Source: Hymenobacter sp. PAMC 26628
GTDB taxonomy: Bacteria; Bacteroidota; Bacteroidia; Cytophagales; Hymenobacteraceae
NCBI RefSeq assembly: GCF_001562275.1
Contig: NZ_CP014304.1
Location: forward strand, 1,922,001 to 1,986,000
Reading direction: 5' to 3'
DNA: 64,000 nucleotides
Part shown: positions 23,750 to 31,311 of the stretch, one piece after another
Position numbering within the stretch: the stretch's first letter is position 1
How the letters are laid out: every line of letters starts with the position of its first letter
Made by a program: the position numbers and the translations under genes
Notes under the pieces: model-generated
What the model was told of the DNA's origin: nothing
Seen by the model: only the letters and a program-made list of their open reading frames with translations
Databases searched by the model: none

Positions 23750-24199
23750 TTATTCGGTGGCGTTCGAGCCCGTCACCCCGAGCTTGAAGTCGATGGGCAG
23801 GCTAGTGAGAATGGGGTAAGCAGGTTTCTTGAACTTAAGCAGGCGCACGACGCGCAGGGCCTCGTCACCGGTGCCGCCGCCTAGTTGCTTCACCAGCTTC
23901 ACGCCCGACATGGTGCCGTCAGGGTTCAGCGTGAAGCTAACGATGCAACGGCCCTGAATGCGGTTGCGCTTGGCCAGCAGCGGGTATTTCAGCTCCTGGG
24001 CAATGAAGGCGTACATGGCCTCCTGGCCTCCTTCGTAGTACTCGGCCACTGGAATGACGGCCCCCACGCGGCCGGTGCCAGCCCCAGTTTCGGGGGCCGG
24101 GCGGGCGGGCGGTGAGGTATTAGGGGGCGTAGTTTGGGCCACCGCCGGCGCCGTGAGCAGCAGACTTAAGGCCAGCAGCGAGAGCAAAGGTTTCAACAT
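23750..24199 (-). CDS. Secreted TonB C-terminal-like domain protein
   Basis: The start MLKPLLSLLALSLLLT (A at 24199) gives a clear signal peptide, cleaved after AVAQ (about residue 20); the frame further upstream has no signal. The mature part has a Pro-rich spacer, then residues 60-149 show the TonB_C pattern: ELKYPLLAKRNRIQGRCIVSFTLNPDGTM, then LVKQLGGGTGDEALRVVRLL and FKLGV. There is no N-terminal membrane anchor of the usual TonB kind, so it is a free periplasmic version, common in Bacteroidota. Whether it energises an outer-membrane receptor is unknown. At 149 residues it is shorter than true TonB. Confidence 0.82.
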   Translation of the reverse strand: MLKPLLSLLALSLLLTAPAVAQTTPPNTSPPARPAPETGAGTGRVGAVIPVAEYYEGGQEAMYAFIAQELKYPLLAKRNRIQGRCIVSFTLNPDGTMSGVKLVKQLGGGTGDEALRVVRLLKFKKPAYPILTSLPIDFKLGVTGSNATE

Positions 24200-24297
24200 A
24201 ACAAATAAAATATAAGTAGGAGTGAAATGAAATAAGACCGGTGGGTATGGGCCCCAGCTAGGGTCGGGTGGGCCACTGCGCAAAATTGGGTCCAAAG

Positions 24298-24912
24298 CTA
24301 CGCGCCGGGCGTGGCGGCCAGCCGCTGGTTCACCTCGTCGATGAAGCCCAGCAGCTCCTCGCGCCCTGCTTTGGTGCTGGCCGAGGTAAGAAAATGCCGC
24401 GGCAGCTCGTCCCAAATTTCACTCATCTTGGCCAGATACGCGGCAATGAGCGTGCGCGTTTGGGCCGCCGACTGCTTGTCAATCTTGGTAAACACCATCA
24501 CGAAAGGCACCCCCATTTCGCCCAGCTTTTCCATGAATTCCAGGTCGCTGGCCTGCGGCGGCAAGCGCGAATCGATGAGTACGCACACGCAAGCCAGGTT
24601 TTCGCGGCGCTGCAAGTAGGCGTTGATCATCTTGTGCCACTCGGCCCGGGCGGTTTTGCTCACCTTGGCGTAGCCGTAACCTGGCAAATCGACCAAGTAC
24701 CACTGCTCATTAATGAGGAAGTGGTTGATGAGCTGGGTTTTGCCGGGCGAGGCCGACGTTTTGGCCAAACCTGCTCGACTGGTCAAGGCGTTGATGAGCG
24801 ACGACTTGCCCACGTTGGAGCGCCCGATGAAGGCGTATTCTGGCCGGTCGGGGGGCGGGCACAGCTCCACGCGGGTATTGCTCGTCAAAAACCGAGCGTC
24901 ACGAATAATCAT
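24298..24912 (-). CDS. engB: Ribosome biogenesis GTP-binding protein EngB (YsxC/YihA)
   Basis: EngB is an essential GTPase for large-subunit assembly. The start MIIRDARFLTSNTRVE (A at 24912) is characteristic; the longer frame is rejected. The G motifs are in order: G1 GRSNVGKSSLINAL near residue 27, G2 SPGKTQLINHF, G3 DLPGYGYAKV and G4 FTKIDK. The C-terminus has FLTSASTKAGREELLGFI with the G5 SAS. The length, 204 residues, is normal. A -7 box lies about 50 bases upstream. Confidence 0.97.
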   Translation of the reverse strand: MIIRDARFLTSNTRVELCPPPDRPEYAFIGRSNVGKSSLINALTSRAGLAKTSASPGKTQLINHFLINEQWYLVDLPGYGYAKVSKTARAEWHKMINAYLQRRENLACVCVLIDSRLPPQASDLEFMEKLGEMGVPFVMVFTKIDKQSAAQTRTLIAAYLAKMSEIWDELPRHFLTSASTKAGREELLGFIDEVNQRLAATPGA

Positions 24913-24961
24913 AGGCAGAAGCAAGCAAAAAGGAGCGCCAACCCAAACGGCGAGCGTGCTG

Positions 24962-24969
24962 CAAAAATA
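24962..24969 (-). promoter_or_regulatory. Predicted -7 box of engB
   Basis: Reads TATTTTTG on the minus strand, an exact TAnnTTTG match, giving a leader of about 45 bases. Confidence 0.5.
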
Positions 24970-25133
24970 CATCCGCCAGCTTCCCAAACGCCACACAATA
25001 AGTAGTTGGCCAAGTGAGTAATCTCTTGCATTCATCTATATTTGTGCAGTTTCTTGGGGCATTTTGACCTGCGGTGAATAGTTTGTGGGCCGGCCCTGCA
25101 CTACTTCTCCGCGGCTGCCCGCGGCTACTGCGC

Positions 25134-25141
25134 TACCTTTG
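25134..25141 (+). promoter_or_regulatory. Possible -7 box of the PorE-like gene
   Basis: TACCTTTG matches TAnnTTTG but lies about 185 bases before the ATG, so the leader would be long. Another, unrecognised promoter could lie nearer the gene. Confidence 0.3.
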
Positions 25142-25324
25142 GGCTAGCGCGGGCTACGCAAAACGTCTTAGATTCTATAATTTCCGCTATTCTGTGCTAA
25201 ACCCTGTGCTTTGATTTAAGTATAACGCGGAAATAGTCGCTATTTTATCCTGTTTTTCGCTGATTTTTGTCACGCCGCTACCTCGCACACCTTCGAAACT
25301 CTTTTTCTAACTCTTTCTTTTACA

Positions 25325-27562
25325 ATGGATAACTTATCCAAACGGTTATTGCAGGCTTCCTGCGCCGTGGCCCTGAGTGCCACCGCCATCCAGCCCGGCA
25401 TGGCCCAAAGCACGGGTAAACTGCTAAAAACCGGTAACAAGTTTTTTGAGCAGGAAAACTATCGCGCTTCGATTCCCTATTATGAGCAGGTGCTGGCCAA
25501 AGACCCCAACAATGCAAAGGCATTGTTCAACGCCGGTATTGCGTACCTCAGCTTTGATAAGGAAAAGGCTAGCGATTATATCTACAAGGCCCAACGTCTT
25601 AAGCCCAAAGTTTCGAAAGATGTAGAGTATTGGCTCGGCCGCGTCGACCACTTGAATTACAATTTCGACGAAGCCATTGCTCATTACCAGTCGTACAACG
25701 CTACGCTCAAGGCTAAGAAGAGCAACGAGGTACGCCGGCAGGAAGTGGCGCAGCTAATTCAGCACTCGAAGAATGCCAAGGTGCTTTTCAATTCACCCAA
25801 GGACATCTTCGTGAAGAACCTGGGCCCCAGCATCAACACCCAATACGCCGAGCACAGCCCAGTAATTTCGTCGGACGACAAAGTACTGCTCTTCACCTCA
25901 CGCGGGCAATACACGGGCGCCGCCACCAATAAAAAGAAGCTGGCGGCTGACGGCGAATACTTTGAAGAAATTTACGAATCGCGCCGGATTGATGACGAGA
26001 ACTGGGAAAAGCCCCGCTCGTTGGGCCAAGCCCTCGTGACTAAAGGCCACGATGCTTCGACGCAGCTTTACGACAATGACTCGAAGCTGTTGATGTACCG
26101 CGACGACGAAAACGGCGATATCTTCAGTTCGGACAAAGTAAACGGCGAGTGGACGGCTCCTAAGAAGCTGAATAGCAACATTAACTCGAAAGCTTACGAG
26201 TCGGACGCTTACATTACGCCCGACGGTAAAACGTTGTACTTTTCGACCGGCAAGTACTCGGAAGATGGCACGCTGGACTTGTACTATTCGACCCGCGGGT
26301 CGGATGGTGATTGGGGCCCCGCTAAATCGATGGGCGGTGCCATTAATACCAAGTACGACGACGACAGCCCGTACTTGAGCAAAGACGGCAAAACGCTGTA
26401 CTTCTCGTCGCGTGGCCACAACACCATGGGCGGCTACGATATTTTTAAGAGCGCCTACGACAGCATCGGGCACAAATGGGGAGCACCTGAGAACATGGGC
26501 TACCCCATCAATACCCCCGATGATGATAGCTACTACCGCCTAAGCCCCGACGGCTCGTATGCTTACCTAAGCAGCTACCGCATTGGCGGCTACGGCGAGA
26601 AGGACATCTACACCATCAACTACATCAAGAACGCCACCGTCAAAGGGAAGGTGTTTGCCAAAGACAGCACCACGGTAATTCCAGGTGTGGAGTTGGTGTT
26701 TAGCGGCAAACAGGCGGATAACACGCCGCTGAGCTTCCGCGACGTAAGCAAGCCCGACGGTTCATACCAAGTGGCCATGCTCTCAGGCCGCACCTACCAG
26801 GTGGCTGTAAGTAAGGACGGCAAAAACATTGAAACCCAGGAGTTCGCCATTCCGGTGTCGACTAACGACTCGACCACCATCACCAAGAATTTCTACATTG
26901 CCTACATCGACACTTCGATGGCCAGCATGTACCCATTTAGCAAAATTTACTTCGACACCGACAAGTACAAGTTGCGGCCGGAGTCGATTGTGGTACTAAA
27001 CGACATTGCCCAGAAATTGGTGGCGGCCCCAGGCTTGAACATCCAGGTGGAAGGCCATTGCGACTCGCGCAACACGGACGAGTACAACATGGTGCTCGGC
27101 CAGAACCGCGCCAATGCAGCTAAGAAGTACTTGGTTACCAAAGGCGTGGCGGATACCCGCCTGACTACGGTGAGCTACGGCGAGCGCCGCCCGGCAGCTC
27201 CGAACGATTCGCCGGAGAACATGCAGCTTAACCGCCGCGATGAGTTCCGCGTAGTGCTGAAGGAAGGCGAAACCATGCCGATGACGACTCCTGCTGCTGC
27301 CCCGGCCGTCGGTGCTCCGATGGGGGCCCCCACGACACCGCCCGCCGCCCCGCAGCCGCCGCTGCCCGGGAAGAGCAAGGCTAAAATGGCCGACGGCACC
27401 AAGGTGAAAACCAAAGTGGACGAGGACTCGGACAAAGTAAAAGTGAAAACCAAAGGCGCGGCCGGCGAGAAATCCAAAACTGTCTCCAAGAACGGCGAGG
27501 TAGACTCGAAGGCTAAGGACGCCACTGGCGCAAAAGATAAAGTGAAAATCAAACCGGAATAG
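25325..27562 (+). CDS. PorE-like OmpA-family protein (TPR, beta-propeller, OmpA_C), probable type IX secretion component
   Basis: The 745-residue protein has a signal peptide ending near residue 28 (PGMAQ). TPR repeats follow at about 30-150 (NYRASIPYYEQVLAKDPNNAKALFN is the clearest). WD40-like PD40 strands then run from about 170 to 440 (SPVISSDDKVLLFTSRG, SDAYITPDGKTLYFSTG, SPYLSKDGKTLYFSSRG). A carboxypeptidase-regulatory-like beta domain follows at about 440-530 (VKGKVFAKDSTTVIPGVELVF). The OmpA_C peptidoglycan-binding domain is at about 535-655 (IYFDTDKYKLRPES, GHCDSRNTDEYN). This order matches PorE of the type IX secretion system, which ties the machine to peptidoglycan. A Lys-rich tail of about 65 residues is unusual. 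PorT is encoded nearby. Confidence 0.85.
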   Translation: MDNLSKRLLQASCAVALSATAIQPGMAQSTGKLLKTGNKFFEQENYRASIPYYEQVLAKDPNNAKALFNAGIAYLSFDKEKASDYIYKAQRLKPKVSKDVEYWLGRVDHLNYNFDEAIAHYQSYNATLKAKKSNEVRRQEVAQLIQHSKNAKVLFNSPKDIFVKNLGPSINTQYAEHSPVISSDDKVLLFTSRGQYTGAATNKKKLAADGEYFEEIYESRRIDDENWEKPRSLGQALVTKGHDASTQLYDNDSKLLMYRDDENGDIFSSDKVNGEWTAPKKLNSNINSKAYESDAYITPDGKTLYFSTGKYSEDGTLDLYYSTRGSDGDWGPAKSMGGAINTKYDDDSPYLSKDGKTLYFSSRGHNTMGGYDIFKSAYDSIGHKWGAPENMGYPINTPDDDSYYRLSPDGSYAYLSSYRIGGYGEKDIYTINYIKNATVKGKVFAKDSTTVIPGVELVFSGKQADNTPLSFRDVSKPDGSYQVAMLSGRTYQVAVSKDGKNIETQEFAIPVSTNDSTTITKNFYIAYIDTSMASMYPFSKIYFDTDKYKLRPESIVVLNDIAQKLVAAPGLNIQVEGHCDSRNTDEYNMVLGQNRANAAKKYLVTKGVADTRLTTVSYGERRPAAPNDSPENMQLNRRDEFRVVLKEGETMPMTTPAAAPAVGAPMGAPTTPPAAPQPPLPGKSKAKMADGTKVKTKVDEDSDKVKVKTKGAAGEKSKTVSKNGEVDSKAKDATGAKDKVKIKPE

Positions 27563-27581
27563 TAACTGGTTAGATTGCCTT

Positions 27582-27616
27582 AAGCGGGTCGGGCGTTTTG
27601 CCTGGCCCGCTTTTTT
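27582..27616 (+). terminator. Terminator after the PorE-like gene
   Basis: AAGCGGGTCGGGC pairs with GCCTGGCCCGCTT across a TTTT loop (one G-T pair) and is followed by a T-run. Confidence 0.85.
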
Positions 27617-27710
27617 GTGGCCGGTGACCGGCTGGGCCCCTAAACAAAACCAGGGCCTAGCCGTTGGAACAACACAATTTCTCGCTTTTTCGCCGTTCTT
27701 TGCACTACCC

Positions 27711-28439
27711 ATGGCCGTTGTCCCCTACAAAGAAGATTCTGCCGACAAGAAGTCGCAGGTAGCCACGATGTTCGACAGCATCGCGGGTAAGTATGACTTC
27801 CTTAACCACTTTCTAAGCGCGGGCACTGACATTTATTGGCGCCGCAAGGCGGTGGATGAGTTGAAGGCCCTGCGTCCGGCCCGAATCTTGGACATTGCTA
27901 CTGGCACGGCCGACTTTGCTATCGAAACCCTGCGGGCCGCCGCGCCCAACGCCCACGTGACGGGGGTAGACATTTCGGAAGGGATGTTGGACGTGGGCCG
28001 CCGTAAGCTGGCTGAGAAGCAGTTAGGCCATCGCATTCAGCTGGAGTTGGGTGATTCGGAGAATTTGCCCTTTGCTGATGGATCCTTTGACGCCGTAACG
28101 GCTTCGTTTGGGGTCCGCAACTTCGCGCATTTAGAAGTGGGCTTGGCCGAAATGCGCCGGGTATTGCGCCCCGGTGGCAAACTCGTGATTTTGGAGTTCA
28201 GCAAACCGACGGCGTTTCCGCTCAAGCAGGCTTATAATTTTTACTTTCGCCGGGTGCTGCCCGTGTTTGGGAAACTGATTTCCAAGGACCGGGCCGCTTA
28301 CACGTACCTGCCCGAATCGGTGCAGGCTTTTCCCGACGGCTCCGATTTTCTGGCCATTCTGGCCCGGGTCGGCTTTAAAAACCCCGCATGGCAACCCCTT
28401 ACCTTCGGCATCAGCTCCATTTACACCGCCCACAACTGA
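27711..28439 (+). CDS. ubiE: Demethylmenaquinone methyltransferase
   Basis: UbiE/MenG methylates demethylmenaquinone using S-adenosylmethionine, the last step of menaquinone synthesis. The ATG at 27711 (MAVVPYKEDSADKK) gives 242 residues; the frame further upstream crosses the preceding terminator. The SAM-binding motif I is DIATGTADFAIETL near residue 60, and YDFLNHFLSAGTDIYWRRKAV is the typical N-terminal signature. The C-terminal signature is LRPGGKLVILEFSKP. Its last 52 bases overlap the start of porT, an arrangement seen in many Bacteroidota. The upstream TTCTTTG is a near match to a -7 box. Confidence 0.96.
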   Translation: MAVVPYKEDSADKKSQVATMFDSIAGKYDFLNHFLSAGTDIYWRRKAVDELKALRPARILDIATGTADFAIETLRAAAPNAHVTGVDISEGMLDVGRRKLAEKQLGHRIQLELGDSENLPFADGSFDAVTASFGVRNFAHLEVGLAEMRRVLRPGGKLVILEFSKPTAFPLKQAYNFYFRRVLPVFGKLISKDRAAYTYLPESVQAFPDGSDFLAILARVGFKNPAWQPLTFGISSIYTAHN

Positions 28440-29191
28440 GCCGGCTGCTGGCCTTGGTCCTATTGTTGGCCTTGCCTTTAGCGGGCCAGGCACAGCAGCG
28501 ACGCCGGCCCGTTAAAGCTACTCGCAGCCGAAAAGGCAACCTAAAGGGCGTCACAGTGGCCAACTTGTCTAACTACGACGACCGGTGGTTTCACCCGGGG
28601 CTATACTTTGCGCCAGGCTTTTCAAAGTTCTTTATAGAGCAGTCGGCCACATACATTCTGCCGCAGACATTGACGGCTAATTCCATCATTAGCCCTGATT
28701 TTGGGGTGGGTATTATCGGCGACGTGCGGCTGGGCAAGTCGGGTTCGCCGTTTATCCTGCGGTTTGCGCCGGGCGTAAATTTCCGCACCCGGCGGGTCGA
28801 GTTTGGGCCCCACAACCTCACGCCACCCGACTCAGTGTTCACCCAGGAAGTTAGCTCGACGGTGGTGGATTTTCCGCTGCTGCTGAAGTACCAATCGAAG
28901 CGCCGGGGCAACACCCGGATGTACATGATTGCCGGCGTGAAGCCAAGCGTGAGCGTGACTACGCGCCGCAGCGACTTGCTGCGCAACCAACTGCAGGTGA
29001 GTGACAACGATTTAACCCTGGAGTACGGCGTGGGGCTGGACCTGTTCTATCCGCTATTTAAGTTTGCACCGGAGTTGCGGTTTTCCTACGGCCTGCGCAA
29101 TCTGCTTATCGACCGCCCCGACCTATACAGCCGAAGCTTGCAGAGCCTTCGTACCAGCACGGTTACCCTTTACCTGAATATCCAAAACTAA
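28388..29191 (+). CDS. porT: Type IX secretion / gliding outer-membrane protein PorT family
   Basis: PorT is an outer-membrane beta-barrel needed for type IX secretion in Porphyromonas and relatives. The ATG at 28388 lies inside ubiE, in another frame, giving 267 residues. A signal region with hydrophobic LLALVLLLALPLAGQAQ ends near residue 36. The rest is a beta-barrel pattern with alternating strands, such as DRWFHPGLYFAPGFSKF, FGVGIIGDVRLG, RMYMIAGVKPSVSV and PELRFSYGLRNLLID, closing in TVTLYLNIQN. The ubiE-porT gene order is conserved across Bacteroidota, which supports the name. The overlap suggests translational coupling. Confidence 0.85.
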   Translation: MATPYLRHQLHLHRPQLSRLLALVLLLALPLAGQAQQRRRPVKATRSRKGNLKGVTVANLSNYDDRWFHPGLYFAPGFSKFFIEQSATYILPQTLTANSIISPDFGVGIIGDVRLGKSGSPFILRFAPGVNFRTRRVEFGPHNLTPPDSVFTQEVSSTVVDFPLLLKYQSKRRGNTRMYMIAGVKPSVSVTTRRSDLLRNQLQVSDNDLTLEYGVGLDLFYPLFKFAPELRFSYGLRNLLIDRPDLYSRSLQSLRTSTVTLYLNIQN

Positions 29192-29224
29192 GCGGCCCGT
29201 AAGCGGCTTAACACTAACGACTAC

Positions 29225-29980
29225 GTGATAAAAACGGCATTTGTAACGGGGGCTTCGTCCGGTATTGGGCGCGCCACGGCGGTAGCATTGGCCCGGGCTG
29301 GCTTCCAATTGGTGGTGACGGGCCGGCGGCGCGAGCGCCTCGACGAGTTGGCGGCGGCGGTGGCCCCCACGCCGGTCCACATCCTGACGTTTGATGTGCG
29401 CGACCGCGACGCCACCACGGCCGCCGTGATTGGACTACCGCTCGAATTTGCGGCCATCGACGTACTGGTGAACAGCGCCGGTGGGGCCCACGGCCTCAGC
29501 CCCCTCCAGGACGGTGACCCGCACGACTGGGACTTCATGGTTGATGCCAACGTGCGCGGCGTACTGAACGTGACCCACGCTGTGCTGCCGGGCCTAACGG
29601 CCCGCAAAACCGGCTTTATTGTCAACATCAGTTCCATTGCCGGGCGCGAAGCCTACGCCAATGGAAACGTGTATTGCGCCAGCAAAGCGGCGGTGAGCAT
29701 GCTCACCAAAACCATGCGGCTCGACTTGCTGCCTTTCGGCATCCGGGTAGCAGAAGTAGCCCCCGGCGCGGTAGAAACAGAGTTTTCAGAGGTGCGTTTC
29801 AAGGGCGATTCTGAGCGCGCGGCCAAGGTGTACGATGGTTTCGAACCGCTGCGGGCCGAAGACGTAGCCGATGTGGTGGCGTTCATGGTGACGCGCCCGG
29901 CCCACGTCAACGTAGCCGATGTGCTACTGCTGCCCACGGCCCAGGGCTCGGCAACAACGACCTTCCGGCAGCCGAGCTAG
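29225..29980 (+). CDS. Short-chain dehydrogenase/reductase (YdfG-like, NADP-dependent)
   Basis: The 251-residue classical SDR starts at GTG 29225. The cofactor motif is TGASSGIGRATAVALA, and TGRRRERLDEL supplies arginines for NADP. NSAGGAHGL stabilises the fold, ISSIAGREAYANGNVYCASKAA holds the catalytic Ser, Tyr and Lys, and the PGAVETEFS stretch is the usual closing loop. The closest known group is YdfG (3-hydroxy acid/serine dehydrogenase), which acts in the cytoplasm. It follows porT by 33 bases in the same direction. Its stop overlaps by 4 bases the end of the converging esterase gene. Confidence 0.92.
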   Translation: MIKTAFVTGASSGIGRATAVALARAGFQLVVTGRRRERLDELAAAVAPTPVHILTFDVRDRDATTAAVIGLPLEFAAIDVLVNSAGGAHGLSPLQDGDPHDWDFMVDANVRGVLNVTHAVLPGLTARKTGFIVNISSIAGREAYANGNVYCASKAAVSMLTKTMRLDLLPFGIRVAEVAPGAVETEFSEVRFKGDSERAAKVYDGFEPLRAEDVADVVAFMVTRPAHVNVADVLLLPTAQGSATTTFRQPS

Positions 29981-30639
29981 GCCTTTTTGACGCTGCCCAA
30001 CTGGGCCAGGATTTCCTGGTTCAGGGCGTGCCCGCCGGTAAAGGTGCGTACCGCAAGCAGGGCCCCCATTTGCCGCAAGTGGGCTTGTTGCTGCGCCACC
30101 AGGGACGGTGTCAGGTACTCGTCGTGCTCGCCCACTACAAGGGTAATAGGCAGGTTTCGAACTAATTGCTCGGTCGCTTCTGGATTGGTATCGGGTGGGA
30201 ATGTGCCAGCCCATAACACCAAGTGCGCCGGCCGAAACGGCGCCTGCACCAGCCAGCGGCCCACGGTGGCCGTGCCTTGTGAAAAGCCCAGCAGCGTAAC
30301 CGGCACCCCGGCCGGGCAGCGGCCCAACACGTGGCCAACGAGCTTGTTTAGGAAGCCGATTTGGTCGTCGATTTCATGTTGGCGGTCGTCGCGGGTCATC
30401 CAACTGGTACCCACGCGGCCGTCGTGGCCGTGCAGGTAGAAGCGCGACAGGCCTTCGGGAGCCACCACTACCAAGCCCGGATCGGCCGCCGCTAGGGCGG
30501 CAAAGTGCCGGATGAAATACGCCGCCAATTGCCTGTAGCCGTGGCACACGAACCACACCCGCCGCGTGGCAGCTGAGGGCGTGCCCAATTGGTGGTAGCG
30601 GGCCGTGCGCGGCACAACAAGGTGGTGCTCAGTGGACAT
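29977..30639 (-). CDS. Alpha/beta hydrolase, phospholipase/carboxylesterase type
   Basis: The 220-residue protein is an alpha/beta hydrolase of the YpfH/carboxylesterase group. The nucleophile elbow is GFSQGTATV with Ser near residue 121. The acidic partner lies in VGEHDEYLT and the His in FTGGHALNQE, so the triad is complete. There is no signal peptide. It starts MSTEHHLVVPRTARYH. A heptamer pair lies directly upstream of its ATG. It is convergent with the SDR gene and shares 4 bases with its end. The substrate is not known. Confidence 0.88.
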   Translation of the reverse strand: MSTEHHLVVPRTARYHQLGTPSAATRRVWFVCHGYRQLAAYFIRHFAALAAADPGLVVVAPEGLSRFYLHGHDGRVGTSWMTRDDRQHEIDDQIGFLNKLVGHVLGRCPAGVPVTLLGFSQGTATVGRWLVQAPFRPAHLVLWAGTFPPDTNPEATEQLVRNLPITLVVGEHDEYLTPSLVAQQQAHLRQMGALLAVRTFTGGHALNQEILAQLGSVKKA

Positions 30640-30652
30640 AGGAGATAAGTTA

Positions 30653-30707
30653 TTCGTTGCCAGTTGCTAGCAAGTGCGTAGCTCATTAACTAACAACTGG
30701 CAACGAA
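30653..30707. repeat. Inverted pair of heptamer arrays, esterase to cytidine deaminase gap
   Basis: TTCGTTGCCAGTTGCTAG (30653-30670) matches the reverse complement of 30690-30707 with one mismatch across a 19-base loop. It lies 13 bases upstream of the esterase ATG. Confidence 0.8.
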
Positions 30708-30738
30708 CAACCCATTTGCTTTTGTGCAGTAGGGGCCC

Positions 30739-31236
30739 CTATGCGCTGGGTAGGTCGTCGGCCAGGAAGGTGAACGGCATCAAATCGGCCAGCGCAGCGA
30801 AGCGCAGGATGCTGCCGCCGCGACTGGGCAGCAGCAGCGGAATGGGTTGGCCCTGCCGTGCTTCGTACTCAGTCATCACCTGGCGGCAGGCCCCACAGGG
30901 CATGGCGGGGCCAAAATCGCCGGTTGCCGGCCTAGCGGCTACGGCCATGCCCACAATGGGCGCGTGGCCCGGCTGGGCCGCGGCCAGCCCAAACAAGGCG
31001 GTGCGCTCGGCGCAAAGCCCCGAGGGGTAAGCGGCGTTTTCCTGGTTGGTGCCTTGGAAAATGGTGCCGTCGGCCAGCAGCAGGGCAGCCCCCACGCAAA
31101 AGTGCGAGTACGGTGCATAAGCGTGAGCGGTGGCGGCGCGGGCGGCGTCCCATACCAAAAGCTCGGTGGGGGAGAGGTCGGCGGGAGCGTCGAGTTCGTC
31201 GTAGGCCAGGGCGAGCTGGCGGAGGGTGCGGGCCAT
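30739..31236 (-). CDS. cdd: Cytidine deaminase
   Basis: Cytidine deaminase converts cytidine and deoxycytidine to uridine forms in pyrimidine salvage. The start MARTLRQLALAYDEL (A at 31236) gives 165 residues; the long open frame further upstream covers the next gene and is rejected. Zinc-binding motifs are CAERTALFG (Cys-Ala-Glu with the proton-shuttling Glu) and MPCGACRQVM (Cys-x-x-Cys). YSHFCVGAALLLADG and FQGTNQENAAYPSGL also match. It is the homotetrameric small form. A near match to a -7 box (TACCTTCG) lies upstream. A uridine phosphorylase of the same salvage pathway is at 45.9 kb. Confidence 0.95.
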   Translation of the reverse strand: MARTLRQLALAYDELDAPADLSPTELLVWDAARAATAHAYAPYSHFCVGAALLLADGTIFQGTNQENAAYPSGLCAERTALFGLAAAQPGHAPIVGMAVAARPATGDFGPAMPCGACRQVMTEYEARQGQPIPLLLPSRGGSILRFAALADLMPFTFLADDLPSA

Positions 31237-31298
31237 GTAAAAATTAAAACGGGGCGACGAAGGTAGGCGTTGCGCCGCGGTTGGCCGCCGGGCCCGTG

Positions 31299-31306
31299 TA
31301 CATTTG
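31299..31306 (+). promoter_or_regulatory. Predicted -7 box of the saccharopine dehydrogenase-like gene
   Basis: TACATTTG is an exact TAnnTTTG match that ends 5 bases before the ATG at 31312, so transcription would start at or next to the start codon (leaderless). Confidence 0.55.
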
Positions 31307-31311
31307 CTCGC

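Larger units (their letters stand above)
24913..25324. other. Divergent intergenic region between engB and the PorE-like gene
   Basis: This 412-base gap holds the engB promoter box (24962-24969) and one candidate for the PorE-like gene (25134-25141). The middle is GC-rich with several repeats of a GCGGCT-like word; the last 150 bases are AT-rich. I see no gene or structured RNA. Confidence 0.4.

Noticed and set aside
25079..25086. TAGTTTG as -7 box of the PorE-like gene
   Set aside because: One base short of TAnnTTTG and 240 bases from the gene; the 25134 candidate is an exact match.
30720..30740. AGGGGCCCCT palindrome as a possible operator
   Set aside because: It is one of very many GGGGCCC-type words in this window, so no special role can be argued.
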